DNA of 64,000 nt, taken from NCBI RefSeq assembly GCF_900156155.1, contig NZ_FTMD01000006.1, forward strand, positions 124,001 to 188,000, in the 5' to 3' direction. The notes below the pieces were generated by a model. It worked only from the letters and a program-made list of their open reading frames with translations. It searched no databases and had not been told where the DNA came from. This DNA is from Aromatoleum tolulyticum (GTDB lineage: Bacteria; Pseudomonadota; Gammaproteobacteria; Burkholderiales; Rhodocyclaceae). The translations under genes and the position numbers were made by a program. Positions 29,501 through 37,521 of the stretch are shown here, in pieces (the first letter of the stretch is position 1; each line of letters begins with the position of its first letter).

Positions 29501-30605
29501 CAACCGGGTACGCCCGCGCGACCCCCGCCCGCCGGTGGCGCGGCTCACGGCCACGCCGGGGCGTCTCAGCGCGAGCGGCGAGATCGCGCTGGACAGCGGC
29601 AAGGGCCATTTCGTCTTCGACGCCGAGCGCCTGCCGATCCTGCAGCGCGGCGACCGCTGGCTGATCCTGTCCGGCGTCGGCGCGGCCAACAGCACCTGGA
29701 CGCACGTGGACCTTGCAGCGAACCTGAGCGCCGATGCAGGCTACATCGAGCTGGCCGATACGCCTGCGCCGAGCCTCTCGGACGACGTCGTGATCCTCGG
29801 CCGCGAACCGCGCACCAGCGGCGGCGGGCTGCGGGTCGCGGCCGACGTCGCGGTGGCGCTGGGGGATCACTTCTACCTGTCGGCGCTGGGGGTCGATACG
29901 CGCCTGACCGGCGGGCTGCGCCTGCGCCTGCGCGATGGCGTGCCGCCGAGCGCGATCGGCACGATCGCGACGTCCGGCGGGACCTACCGCGGCTACGGCC
30001 AGTTGCTGGCGATCGAGCGCGGGCGGATCAACTTCCAGGGCGCGCCCGACAACCCCGGCCTGAACGTCGTCGCGCTGCGCAAGGGCCTGGCGGTCGAGGC
30101 GGGCATCGAGATCGTCGGCAGTGCGCGGCGACCCCGCATCCGGCTGGTGTCGGAGCCGAACGTGCCCGACCCCGAAAAGTTGTCGTGGATCGTGCTCGGG
30201 CGTGCGCCGAGCGCGGGCGGCGGCGGGGATATGGGGCTGCTGCTGCCGGCGGCGCAAGCCCTGTTGGGCGGGGCTGGCGGCGGCATGACCGAGCAGCTGT
30301 CGCGCAGCCTCGGCTTCGACGAATTGAGCATCGGCCAGGGAGAAGTTGGCGGTGTCACCCGAACTGCCACCAGCCGCGTTGTCGGAGAAGGTACCATCGT
30401 AACTGGTGGCGACAACGTCGGCGGGCAGGTTCTGACGCTGGGCAAGCGGCTGTCGTCGGACCTCGTCCTGTCCTTCGAGCAGAGCCTGGGCGGGGCCGAA
30501 AGCCTCGTCAAGCTGACGTATCAGCTCAGTCGCAGGGTGTCGCTGGTGGCGCGCGGCGGGAGCGACAACGCGGCCGATATCTATTACACGATCTCGTTCG
30601 AATAA
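26568..30605 (+). CDS. tamB: Translocation and assembly module TamB (AsmA/DUF490 superfamily)
   Basis: A 1345-residue envelope protein, near the length of E. coli TamB. One N-terminal membrane anchor (about 22-45, LAALALPALVALAAAWLVL) is followed by a very long periplasmic region of repeated beta-strands with alternating hydrophobic residues. This suits the hydrophobic-groove beta-taco fold used for lipid transport or outer-membrane protein insertion. The C-terminal DUF490/TamB domain covers roughly 1000-1345, with LSRSLGFDELSIGQG and SYQLS-type end LTYQLSRRVSLVARGG. Its usual partner gene tamA is absent: it directly follows trpC. A glycine- and glutamine-rich GEGQGEGQG stretch near residue 303 is local low complexity. 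Confidence 0.88.
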   Translation: MTSPVPAKPVRPRRRAARLWLAALALPALVALAAAWLVLTESGLRAAAVLAAVLSGGQVTLDSPDGRLAGPLRIGVLRIDGPDLRLRVEGLTLTWRPGALFDGGIAIDELAAERVDIATRPQAEPAQRTPPESLVLPVSLAAQSLGIGRLVVHAWADGELAAAGAVFEIADLAARARSDGGRHRIESLAATLPFGRAEFAGEIDGRAPFALSASAALTGTSNGHEYRLQFVADGNLLAPQLRIEAQGAGLSGDGEVLGAPFEAVPVRRLRLALGDLDPSVFEPSAPRAALRIAADLSAQGEGQGEGQGGWGLSGPVTIENLHPDAIDRQGLPFTKLAARLLWTPERVRAEDLILRLAGAGRVTGDVDWRPGGRGTAPGEGADGAATAPPAADPLGRLSATLQLAGVELQRLDGRLPPSVLVGRLNADGDRERQSAELDLRVKDMRMRAQAVLTAQGEAGVRSLAASGDVASFDPRFFIADAPEAKLNLDFRLAATLGDIARYETAVDLQQGQLRGKPVRGKLRAVVEGARLADGELDVDLAGNRVRARGAWGALRDVLKVDVDAPALAALDARLGGRLTFAGSLSGGAAQPAGSVKFAAEALRLPGDVRIASADGEGLLAAGADGEVRLAMGLRGLKSVARDAQKPPTGGQSADEPDWVTEASLRIGGTRRAHAVDVVASGLGGDSLRLRLEGGLAGDASEARTADGTGDGSAAWRGRLATLETGGRWPTRLTASAPLELGPQRVLLGAAALDAGERGRIRLDETSWSPQRIVARGSLTGLAFGLVARPDGRPRRGPGPLVLGAEWNLTLADVAQGSARVFREAGDLTVTGEIPARLGLEHLEARLGAHDNRLALAVEARGSELGELAGAATAQAERTPGGGWRLAPDAALLGSAHLAMPSVAWVGRLMQENVVTGGSLGASLALAGTPAAPRASGTITGRELSLALVDQGLHLSGGDLQAEFDRDRLRLARLEFVSPNRVRPRDPRPPVARLTATPGRLSASGEIALDSGKGHFVFDAERLPILQRGDRWLILSGVGAANSTWTHVDLAANLSADAGYIELADTPAPSLSDDVVILGREPRTSGGGLRVAADVAVALGDHFYLSALGVDTRLTGGLRLRLRDGVPPSAIGTIATSGGTYRGYGQLLAIERGRINFQGAPDNPGLNVVALRKGLAVEAGIEIVGSARRPRIRLVSEPNVPDPEKLSWIVLGRAPSAGGGGDMGLLLPAAQALLGGAGGGMTEQLSRSLGFDELSIGQGEVGGVTRTATSRVVGEGTIVTGGDNVGGQVLTLGKRLSSDLVLSFEQSLGGAESLVKLTYQLSRRVSLVARGGSDNAADIYYTISFE

Positions 30606-30662
30606 CGGGAATCGCGGCCCGACGATGCTGTCTTAATCGCGGGCATCCACGGAGACACATGC

Positions 30663-31226
30663 ATGACGAAGAACGACGCACCCGCAGCACGCGAGACCGC
30701 CATTCTCGCGGGGGGATGTTTTTGGTGCCTCGAAGCAGTGTTCAAGGAAGTGAACGGCGTGGAGTCGGTGACTTCGGGCTACATCGGCGGGCGTGTCGAG
30801 GCGCCCACCTACCGGCAAGTCTGCGACGGCGGCACCGGTCACGCCGAGGCGGTGCAGATCGTCTTCGACCCGGCGGTGGTGAGCTATCGTGACCTGCTGG
30901 AGATCTTCTTCGTCATCCATGACCCCACGAGCCTGAACCGCCAGGGCAACGACATCGGCACGCAGTACCGCTCGGCGATCTTTGCGGTGAGCGACGAGCA
31001 GCTGCACACGGCGCTGGATCTGATCGAGCACATGGGGGAGGCGCGCGTCTATCCGAGCGCGATCGTCACCAAGGTCGAGCGTGCGGGCACCTTCTGGCCC
31101 GCCGAGCCCTATCATCACAATTATTACGCGAACAACTCGGACCAGCCCTACTGCCAGTACATCGTCGCGCCGAAGATCTCCAAGTTCCGCGAGAAGTTCG
31201 CCAGCCGGCGTCGACGGGGCGGTTAG
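30663..31226 (+). CDS. msrA: Peptide methionine-S-sulfoxide reductase A
   Basis: A 187-residue MsrA that reduces methionine-S-sulfoxide in oxidised proteins. The active-site motif GGCFWC has the catalytic Cys at 19. Typical features follow: SGYIGG, PTYRQVCDGGTGHAEAV, LLEIFFVIHDPTSLNRQGNDIGTQYRS and the C-terminal FWPAEPYHHNYYANN. Recycling cysteines may include the one in QPYCQYI. No MsrB domain is fused. Its TAG stop overlaps the -10-like element of the next gene. Confidence 0.97.
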   Translation: MTKNDAPAARETAILAGGCFWCLEAVFKEVNGVESVTSGYIGGRVEAPTYRQVCDGGTGHAEAVQIVFDPAVVSYRDLLEIFFVIHDPTSLNRQGNDIGTQYRSAIFAVSDEQLHTALDLIEHMGEARVYPSAIVTKVERAGTFWPAEPYHHNYYANNSDQPYCQYIVAPKISKFREKFASRRRRGG

Positions 31227-31233
31227 AATCGCG
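31219..31233 (+). promoter_or_regulatory. Candidate promoter core of the FKBP gene
   Basis: GCGGTTAGAATCGCG contains TAGAAT at 31224-31229, 30 bases before the ATG, and is identical over 15 bases to the element before rpe. The TAG is also the msrA stop codon. Confidence 0.4.
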
Positions 31234-31258
31234 GTTTTAACCCCGCAGGAGAGTTCCG

Positions 31259-31603
31259 ATGTCCCAAAACACCACCGCCAGCGGCCTCGTCATCGAAGAG
31301 CTGGAAGTCGGCAGCGGCGCCACCGCCGCCGCGGGCAAGCGCGTGTCGGTGCATTACACCGGCTGGCTGACCGACGGCCGCAAGTTCGATTCGAGCAAGG
31401 ACCGCAACGACCCCTTCGACTTCCCGCTGGGCGCCGGTCACGTGATCCGCGGCTGGGACGAAGGCGTGCAGGGCATGCAGGAAGGCGGCAAGCGCAAGCT
31501 GACGATCCCGCCCGAGCTGGGCTACGGCGCGCGCGGCGCGGGCGGCGTGATCCCCCCGAACGCGACGCTGGTGTTCGAGGTCGAGCTGTTGAAGGTTTTC
31601 TGA
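31259..31603 (+). CDS. FKBP-type peptidyl-prolyl cis-trans isomerase
   Basis: A 114-residue single-domain FKBP that isomerises Xaa-Pro bonds during folding. It has the core [21 protein letters not shown], the active-site [36 protein letters not shown], and [17 protein letters not shown] at the end. No signal peptide, so it is cytoplasmic. AGGAG precedes the ATG. A hairpin GGGGCC/GGCCCC (31620-31638) follows, without a T run. Confidence 0.95.
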   Translation: MSQNTTASGLVIEELEVGSGATAAAGKRVSVHYTGWLTDGRKFDSSKDRNDPFDFPLGAGHVIRGWDEGVQGMQEGGKRKLTIPPELGYGARGAGGVIPPNATLVFEVELLKVF

Positions 31604-31716
31604 TCACCTAGAACGACAAGGGGCCACGCATAGGCCCCGGTGTCGCGCCACCGGGCATCCGGCCGGCGCGCCGCCACGGGCGCCCGTTCGCCCGTCACGA
31701 CAACAAGAGGGGAGAC

Positions 31717-32175
31717 ATGAAACTCGATCCGGTACAGCGGCGCATCCTCGCGTTGCTGCAGAAGGACTCGACGATCAGCACGCAGAATCTCGCCGAGAAG
31801 GTGGGGCTTTCATCGTCGCCGTGCTGGCGGCGGGTGCGCGAGCTGGAAGAGGCGGGTCTGATCCGCGGCTACGTCGCCCTGCTCGACCGCAGGAAGCTCG
31901 GGTTGGAGACCTGCGTGTGGGTGCGCGTGAAGCTCAAGAAGCACAGCGCCGACGTGCTCGACCGCTTCGAGCAGGCGGTGAAGGGCTGCGACGAGGTCAT
32001 CGAATGCTACGAGCTGCTCGGCGAGACGGACTGCCTGCTGAAGCTCTACCTGCCCAACCTCGAAGCGCTGTCGTCCTTCATGCACAATTTCCTGCTGAAG
32101 ATCCCGGAAGTCGACGTCACCAATTCGAGCGTCGCGCTGCGCGAGATCAAGAACGAGACGGCGTTGCCGCTGTAG
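31717..32175 (+). CDS. Lrp/AsnC-family transcriptional regulator
   Basis: A 152-residue Lrp/AsnC-type regulator. The N-terminal winged helix-turn-helix (about 4-62) reads LDPVQRRILALLQKDSTIS, LAEKVGLSSSPCWRRVRELEEAGLIRGY. The C-terminal RAM/AsnC ligand-binding domain (about 67-145) has CYELLGETDCLLKLYLPNL. Such proteins sense amino acids and control uptake or catabolism. It is convergent with the branched-chain amino-acid importer livFGMHK and may control that system, which is inference from position. GGGGAGA precedes the ATG. Confidence 0.92.
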   Translation: MKLDPVQRRILALLQKDSTISTQNLAEKVGLSSSPCWRRVRELEEAGLIRGYVALLDRRKLGLETCVWVRVKLKKHSADVLDRFEQAVKGCDEVIECYELLGETDCLLKLYLPNLEALSSFMHNFLLKIPEVDVTNSSVALREIKNETALPL

Positions 32176-32191
32176 GGCGGGCAACGCCGTC
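32157..32191. terminator. 12-bp hairpin between convergent lrp-type gene and livF
   Basis: GACGGCGTTGCC (32157-32168) pairs perfectly with GGCAACGCCGTC (32180-32191). The lrp-type stop codon lies in the 11-base loop. There is no T run on either strand, so it may be a bidirectional block or an mRNA 3' protector. Confidence 0.5.
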
Positions 32192-32220
32192 GTTGGTGAC
32201 GTCCTGAACGGCGGCCGGAC

Positions 32221-32965
32221 TCAGGCCGCGGCCAGTTCCGCGATGTCTTCGCCCAGGTAGGCGCTGCGCACCTTCGGGTCGTCGAGCAGCGCCTTGCCGG
32301 TGCCTTCCAGCGTGACCCGGCCGCCTTCCATCACGTAGGCGCGTTCCGACACTTCGAGCGCGAGGTTGGCGTTCTGCTCGACCAGCAGCACGCCCATACC
32401 TTCGCGCGTGATCGAGTGGATCACCTCGAAGATCTTCTCGACCACCAGCGGTGCGAGGCCCATCGACGGTTCGTCGAGCAGCAGCACCTGCGGGCGCGAC
32501 AGCAGCGCGCGGCCGATCGCGACCATCTGCTGCTCGCCGCCGGACAGCGTGCCGGCGACCTGGTTGAGGCGCTCCTTCACGCGCGGCAGCAGCGCGAACA
32601 CCTTCTCCATGTCGGCGGCGATGCCGTCCGTGTCGCGGCGCGTGTAGGCGCCGGTCTGCAGGTTCTCGGCGACGGTCAGGCGCGTGAAGATGCCGCGGCC
32701 TTCCGGCACGAGGGCGAGGCCCTTGCGCAGGCGCAGGTGCGAGGGCAGCTTGCCGATCTCCTGCCCGGCGTACAGGATCTCGCCGCCGCTGTGCGGCACG
32801 ACGCCGGCCAGCGTGTTGAGCGTCGTCGTCTTGCCGGCGCCGTTGGCGCCGATCAGCGATACCAGCTCGCCCTTGCGCAGGGTGAGGTCGATGCCCTTGA
32901 CTGCCTGGATGCCGCCGTAGGCGACCTTGAGGCCGCGGACTTCGAGGATCGGAGCGTTGGAGTTT

Positions 32966-32976
<11 letters not shown>
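32221..32976 (-). CDS. livF: Branched-chain amino-acid ABC transporter ATPase LivF
   Basis: A 251-residue ATP-binding subunit. Walker A is GANGAGKTTT, the signature LSGGEQQMVAIGRAL, Walker B VLLLDEPSMGLAP, and the LivF-typical AYVMEGGRVTLEGTG closes the domain. The start is GTG at 32976 with GGGAGG just upstream, and it overlaps the livG end by 11 bases. It works with LivG at the inner membrane. Confidence 0.96.
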
Positions 32977-33732
<756 letters not shown>

Positions 33733-33736
<4 letters not shown>

Positions 33737-34821
33737 GCGTTCCTCCGGTCACGGTGGGCATAGCGGGTACGGGCGGGGAGCAGGCCGGCGGGGCGGACGA
33801 GCATCATCACGATCATCGCCAGCGACAGCAGCAGCATGCGCAGCACTTCGGGGTCGAGCAGGGTCTTGCCGAACAGCGCCATCTGCATCGGGACCGCGAA
33901 GTGGCGCAGCAGCTCGGGCAGCGCAGTGAGCATGATTGCGCCGACGATCACGCCGGCAAGGTTGCCCATGCCGCCGAGCACGATCATCGTCAGCACCACG
34001 ATCGACTCCATCAGGCTGAAGCTCTCCGGGCTGACGAAGCCCTGGAAGGCGGCGAACAGGCCGCCCGAGACGCCGCCGAAGGTCGCGCCGAGCGCGAACG
34101 CGAGCAGCTTCATCATCCGGGTGTCGATGCCGATCGCCTTGGCCGCGAGTTCGTCGTCGCGGATCGCGGCCCAGGCGCGGCCGATGCGCGAGATCTGCAG
34201 GCGGCGCACGAGGATGATCGCGAACACCACGCACGCGAGGAAGGCGTAGTAGTACAGCAGCAGCGACGAGATCTGGAAGCCGAACAGATCGAGGTCGCGC
34301 GACAGGTCGAGCCCGGCGATCGTCAGCGGGTCGATCGAGTCGATGCCTTGCGGGCCGTTGGTGATGTTGATCGGCTGGTTCAGGTTGTTCATGAAGATGC
34401 GGATGATCTCGCCGAAGCCCAGCGTCACGATCGCGAGATAGTCGCCGCGCAATCGCAGGGTCGGGAAACCCAGCGCAATGCCCGCGAGGGCCGCAAAGGC
34501 CGCCCCCAATGGCAGCACGATCCAGAACGGCAGGTGGATGCCGAAATGCGGCGAGGCGAGGAAGGCCCAGGTGTAGGCGCCGACCGCATAGAACGCGATG
34601 TAGCCGAGGTCGAGCAGGCCGGCGAAGCCGACGACGAGGTTGAGGCCGATCGCGAGCAGCACGTACAGCAGCGCGAAGTCGAGCACGCGCACCCAGCTCT
34701 TGCCCATGGCGAGCGCGATCAGCGGCGCCGCGAGCGCGAGCAGGATGACGAGCGGGCGCTGCACGCGGCGGTCGAACGCGAAGCTCGCCGGCAGCGGAAG
34801 GGCGGAGGAAGTCGTGGTCAT
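33733..34821 (-). CDS. livM: Branched-chain amino-acid ABC transporter permease LivM
   Basis: A 362-residue inner-membrane permease with about ten hydrophobic segments. The LivM signatures YVLLAIGLNLVVGFAGLLDLGYIAFYAVGAY and FPTLRLRGDYLAIVTLGFGEI are visible, as is the coupling region RIGRAWAAIRDDELAAKAIGI. It carries an N-terminal extension of about 35 residues. AGGAAAG precedes the ATG. Confidence 0.95.
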
Positions 34822-34840
34822 GGATGCTTTCCTGGGCAGG

Positions 34841-35773
34841 TCAGGCGCGGTCGGCGACGCGTTCGCCGAGCAGGCCGGACGGGCGGAAGATCAGGACGGC
34901 GCCGAGGATCATGAAGGCGAAGATGTCCTGGTAGCTCGAGTTGAGGAAGCCGAAGGTGAGGTGCTCGATGTAGCCCGCGCCGAAGCTCTCGACGAGGCCC
35001 AGCACGAGGCCGCCGACCATCGCGCCCGGCAGGTTGCCGATGCCGCCGAGCACCGCCGCGGTGAAGGCCTTGAGACCCGGCGTGAAGCCCATCGCGTAGT
35101 GTGCGATGGCGTAGTTCGACGCGAACAGCACGCCGGCGAGCGCGGCGAGGCCCGAGCCGATGATGAAGGTCGCGGCGATCACGCCGTTGGCGTTGATGCC
35201 CATCAGGCCGGCGACGCGGTGGTTCTCGGCGGTGGCGCGCATTGCGCGGCCGAGGCGGCTCTTGTTCACCAGCAGCATCAGCCCCCCCATCAGCGCGAAA
35301 GCGACGACGATGGTGAAGATCTGCAGCGGCGACACGACGACGCCGTCCATCGGCTGCATCGGGGTCGTCGACACGAGCTGCGGGAAGACGTGGAACTCGC
35401 GCCCCCAGATGATCATCGCCAGCGTCTGCAGCAGGAAGGACACGCCGATCGCGGTGATCAGCGGCGCCAGGCGCGGCGCGTTGCGCAGGCGGCGGTAACC
35501 GATGCGCTCGATCAGGTAGCCGACGGCCATGCACACGGGCACTGCGACGGCTACGCCGGCGAGCAGCAGGATTACCGGATGCAGCCCGGGGACCGCGGCG
35601 TTGAGCAGGGTCACGGTCTGCAGCGCGACCAGCGCGCCGATCATCACCAGCTCGCCATGCGCGAAGTTGATCAGGCCGAGGATGCCATAGACCATCGTGT
35701 AGCCCAGCGCGACGAGCGCATAGATGCTGCCCGACACCAGGCCGTTGAGTGTTTGTTGCAGGAAGGTTTCCAT
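34841..35773 (-). CDS. livH: Branched-chain amino-acid ABC transporter permease LivH
   Basis: A 310-residue inner-membrane permease with about eight hydrophobic segments. It starts METFLQQTLNGLVSGSIYALVALGYTMVYGILGLINFAHGE, a classic LivH N-terminus; only parts are quoted here from positions 1-41. The coupling loop LGRAMRATAENHRVAGLMGI and the end VLIFRPSGLLGE are typical. The ATG at 35773 has AAGGGTG seven bases upstream. Confidence 0.95.
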   Translation of the reverse strand: METFLQQTLNGLVSGSIYALVALGYTMVYGILGLINFAHGELVMIGALVALQTVTLLNAAVPGLHPVILLLAGVAVAVPVCMAVGYLIERIGYRRLRNAPRLAPLITAIGVSFLLQTLAMIIWGREFHVFPQLVSTTPMQPMDGVVVSPLQIFTIVVAFALMGGLMLLVNKSRLGRAMRATAENHRVAGLMGINANGVIAATFIIGSGLAALAGVLFASNYAIAHYAMGFTPGLKAFTAAVLGGIGNLPGAMVGGLVLGLVESFGAGYIEHLTFGFLNSSYQDIFAFMILGAVLIFRPSGLLGERVADRA

Positions 35774-35843
35774 CGATTCACCCTTGGTGCTGTGCACACC
35801 CCGACGACAGATGCCGCCGGATTGCCGGACGAGCGCCGCCGCC

Positions 35844-35868
35844 GTGTCCGCCGTCGGGCGGCGGACAC
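35844..35868 (-). terminator. Intercistronic hairpin between livK and livH
   Basis: GTGTCCGCCG (35844-35853) pairs perfectly with CGGCGGACAC (35859-35868) around a 5-base loop. It lies about 70 bases after the livK stop on the minus strand, with no T run. It may raise livK mRNA over the membrane genes, as for the dctP-dctQ hairpin. Confidence 0.5.
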
Positions 35869-35938
35869 AGGGCGAGCGTCGTTTTCTGGGGGGGAGGTGC
35901 GCCGACCGCGGAACTGCCGGCCGGCGCGAGGAGAACGG

Positions 35939-37072
35939 TTACTGGATGGTCTGCAGCGGCGCCCACTTGCCGGCGTCGAAGTTGTAGACGGTGATCGAAC
36001 CGCCCTTGATGTCGCCCTTGTCGTCGAACGCGACGGGGCCGGTCACGCCCTGGTAGGCGAGGCTGCGCAGTGCGGGCTGGTACTTGGCCGGCTCGACCGA
36101 GTTGGCCGTCTTCATCGCCTCGATGACCGACATCATCGCGTCGTAGGCGTACGGGGCATAGACGTGGATGTCGTTGCCGAAGCGCTGCTTGAACTGGGTG
36201 CGGAAGGCCGCGCCGCCGGGCATCTTGTCGAGCGGGATGCCGGCCTGGGTGCAGAAGGTGGTCGCCGACAGCGCGTCGCCCGCCATCTTGATCATCTCCC
36301 CGGTGCAGCCGCCGTCGCCGGTCAGCAGCTTGGCGGTCATGCCGAGCTGCTTCATCTGGCGCGCGAGCGGGGCGGCCTGCGCGTCCATGCCGCCGTAGAA
36401 CACGGCGTCGGGGTTCATGGCCTTGATCTTGGTGAGGATCGCCATGAAGTCGGTGGCCTTGTCGTTGGTGAATTCGCGCCCGGCGATCTGGCCGCCGGAA
36501 GTCTTCACCGAGTTCGCGAAGGCGTCGGCGAGGCCCTGGCCGTAGGCGGTGCGGTCGTCGATCACGGCGATCTTCTTCGCCTTCAGCTGATCGACCGCGT
36601 ACTTGCCGAGCGCGTTGCCCTGCTGCAGGTCATTGGCGATCACGCGGAAGGTCATCTTGTAGCCCTGCTGGGTCAGCTTGGGGCTGGTCGACGACGGGGT
36701 GATCACCGGGATGCCGGCCTGCTCGTAGATGCGCGAGGCGGGGATCGAGGCGCCGGAGGTGACGTGGCCGACCACGCCCTTCACGCCGGAGTCGGTCAGG
36801 CGCTGGGCGACGGTGGTCGCGGTGCGCGGGTCGGCCTGGTCGTCCTCGCTGACGAGTTCGAACTTGACCGTGTCGCCGCCGATCTTGATGCCCTTCGCGT
36901 TGGCGTCCTCGATCGCGAGGCGCGCGCCGTTCTCGCCATCCTTGCCGAAGGCCGCGGCCGGGCCGGTGAGCGGACCGGCATGGCCGATGCGCACGACGAC
37001 TTCCTTGGCTTGAACTGCGCCGGCGGCGAGGGTGGCGGCAGCGAGGGCGAAAATCAGTTTGTTCTGCTTCAT
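35939..37072 (-). CDS. livK: Branched-chain amino-acid ABC transporter, periplasmic binding protein
   Basis: A 377-residue Leu/Ile/Val-type receptor. The signal peptide (about 1-22) ends at AAGAVQA before KEVVVRIGHAGPLTG. The periplasmic binding fold type I signatures VGHVTSGASIPASRIYEQAGIPVITPSST and DDRTAYGQGLADAF are present. Two Cys near residue 255 and 275 (GGCTGEM, TFCTQ) could form a disulfide. ATG at 37072 has AAGGAGG upstream; an earlier in-frame ATG has none. Ligand could be branched-chain, aromatic or related amino acids. Confidence 0.95.
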   Translation of the reverse strand: MKQNKLIFALAAATLAAGAVQAKEVVVRIGHAGPLTGPAAAFGKDGENGARLAIEDANAKGIKIGGDTVKFELVSEDDQADPRTATTVAQRLTDSGVKGVVGHVTSGASIPASRIYEQAGIPVITPSSTSPKLTQQGYKMTFRVIANDLQQGNALGKYAVDQLKAKKIAVIDDRTAYGQGLADAFANSVKTSGGQIAGREFTNDKATDFMAILTKIKAMNPDAVFYGGMDAQAAPLARQMKQLGMTAKLLTGDGGCTGEMIKMAGDALSATTFCTQAGIPLDKMPGGAAFRTQFKQRFGNDIHVYAPYAYDAMMSVIEAMKTANSVEPAKYQPALRSLAYQGVTGPVAFDDKGDIKGGSITVYNFDAGKWAPLQTIQ

Positions 37073-37293
37073 GGGTGTCTCCTCCTTGTGGGCGGTGCGC
37101 GGGTGCTGCTGCACAGGCGTGGCGGAGACGAAGGGACACCGGCCGCTCGCGCGGCAACCGGTCGATCCACGATGGTTTGTCTCCTGCCTGTATTTTTTTC
37201 GCAGCCGTTCGTGGGGCGGTTGCGAGGTGATGAATGGTACGGAGGGGCGTGCGGAATTGTTTTGCGGCTTTTGCGGGATTTACGGATACCGGG

Positions 37294-37308
37294 AGGAAAA
37301 ATTTTCCT
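37294..37308. promoter_or_regulatory. AT-rich palindrome upstream of livK, candidate Lrp-family operator
   Basis: AGGAAAAATTTTCCT is a perfect 7+1+7 palindrome, about 229 bases upstream of livK. A close relative, AGGGAAAATTTTTTCCT, lies upstream of the oxidoreductase gene at 40536. Both recall the AT-rich Lrp consensus form. Confidence 0.4.
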
Positions 37309-37462
37309 GCTTCGGGGGCGATCTCATCCGATTCGTGCCGGAAGGGCGTGGCGCGGTGCAACAACCGCCTTCTGCGCGGGTGATTCCCGTCAATGGGCTC
37401 GTGCCCTCGACATTGCGGGCCGGGGGGCGGCCGCGTCCTTCAAAGATGGCAGGTGTGCCCTA

Positions 37463-37497
37463 CTGGCACAAATGCAAAGGCCGCCCGTGGGCGGCCT
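37463..37497 (-). terminator. Terminator of the exported-protein gene (minus strand)
   Basis: AGGCCGCCC (37478-37486) pairs with GGGCGGCCT (37489-37497). Read on the minus strand, the stem is followed by TTTGCATTTG, a T-rich run. It lies 25 bases beyond the stop codon of the exported protein. Confidence 0.75.
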
Positions 37498-37521
37498 GAG
37501 CGAGCGGAACGCCTGGTTGTA

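Larger units (their letters stand above)
37073..37521. other. livK upstream region, with AT-rich palindrome and a terminator
   Basis: No gene is seen in these 449 bases. The livK leader and promoter must lie here, around AT-rich patches at 37190-37200 and 37255-37310. A palindrome at 37294-37308 and, at the far end, a terminator for the neighbouring minus-strand gene are listed separately. A small TGTGCC/GGCACA hairpin lies at 37454-37470. Confidence 0.5.

Noticed and set aside
26838-30257. Very long minus-strand open frame opposite tamB
   Set aside because: It mirrors tamB codons, has no recognisable motifs and would fully overlap a well-supported gene.
37464-37478. Possible sigma-54 promoter TGGCAC-N-TGCAA near the exported-protein terminator
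   Set aside because: The GG and GC are 9 bases apart rather than 12, and no gene starts downstream on that strand.
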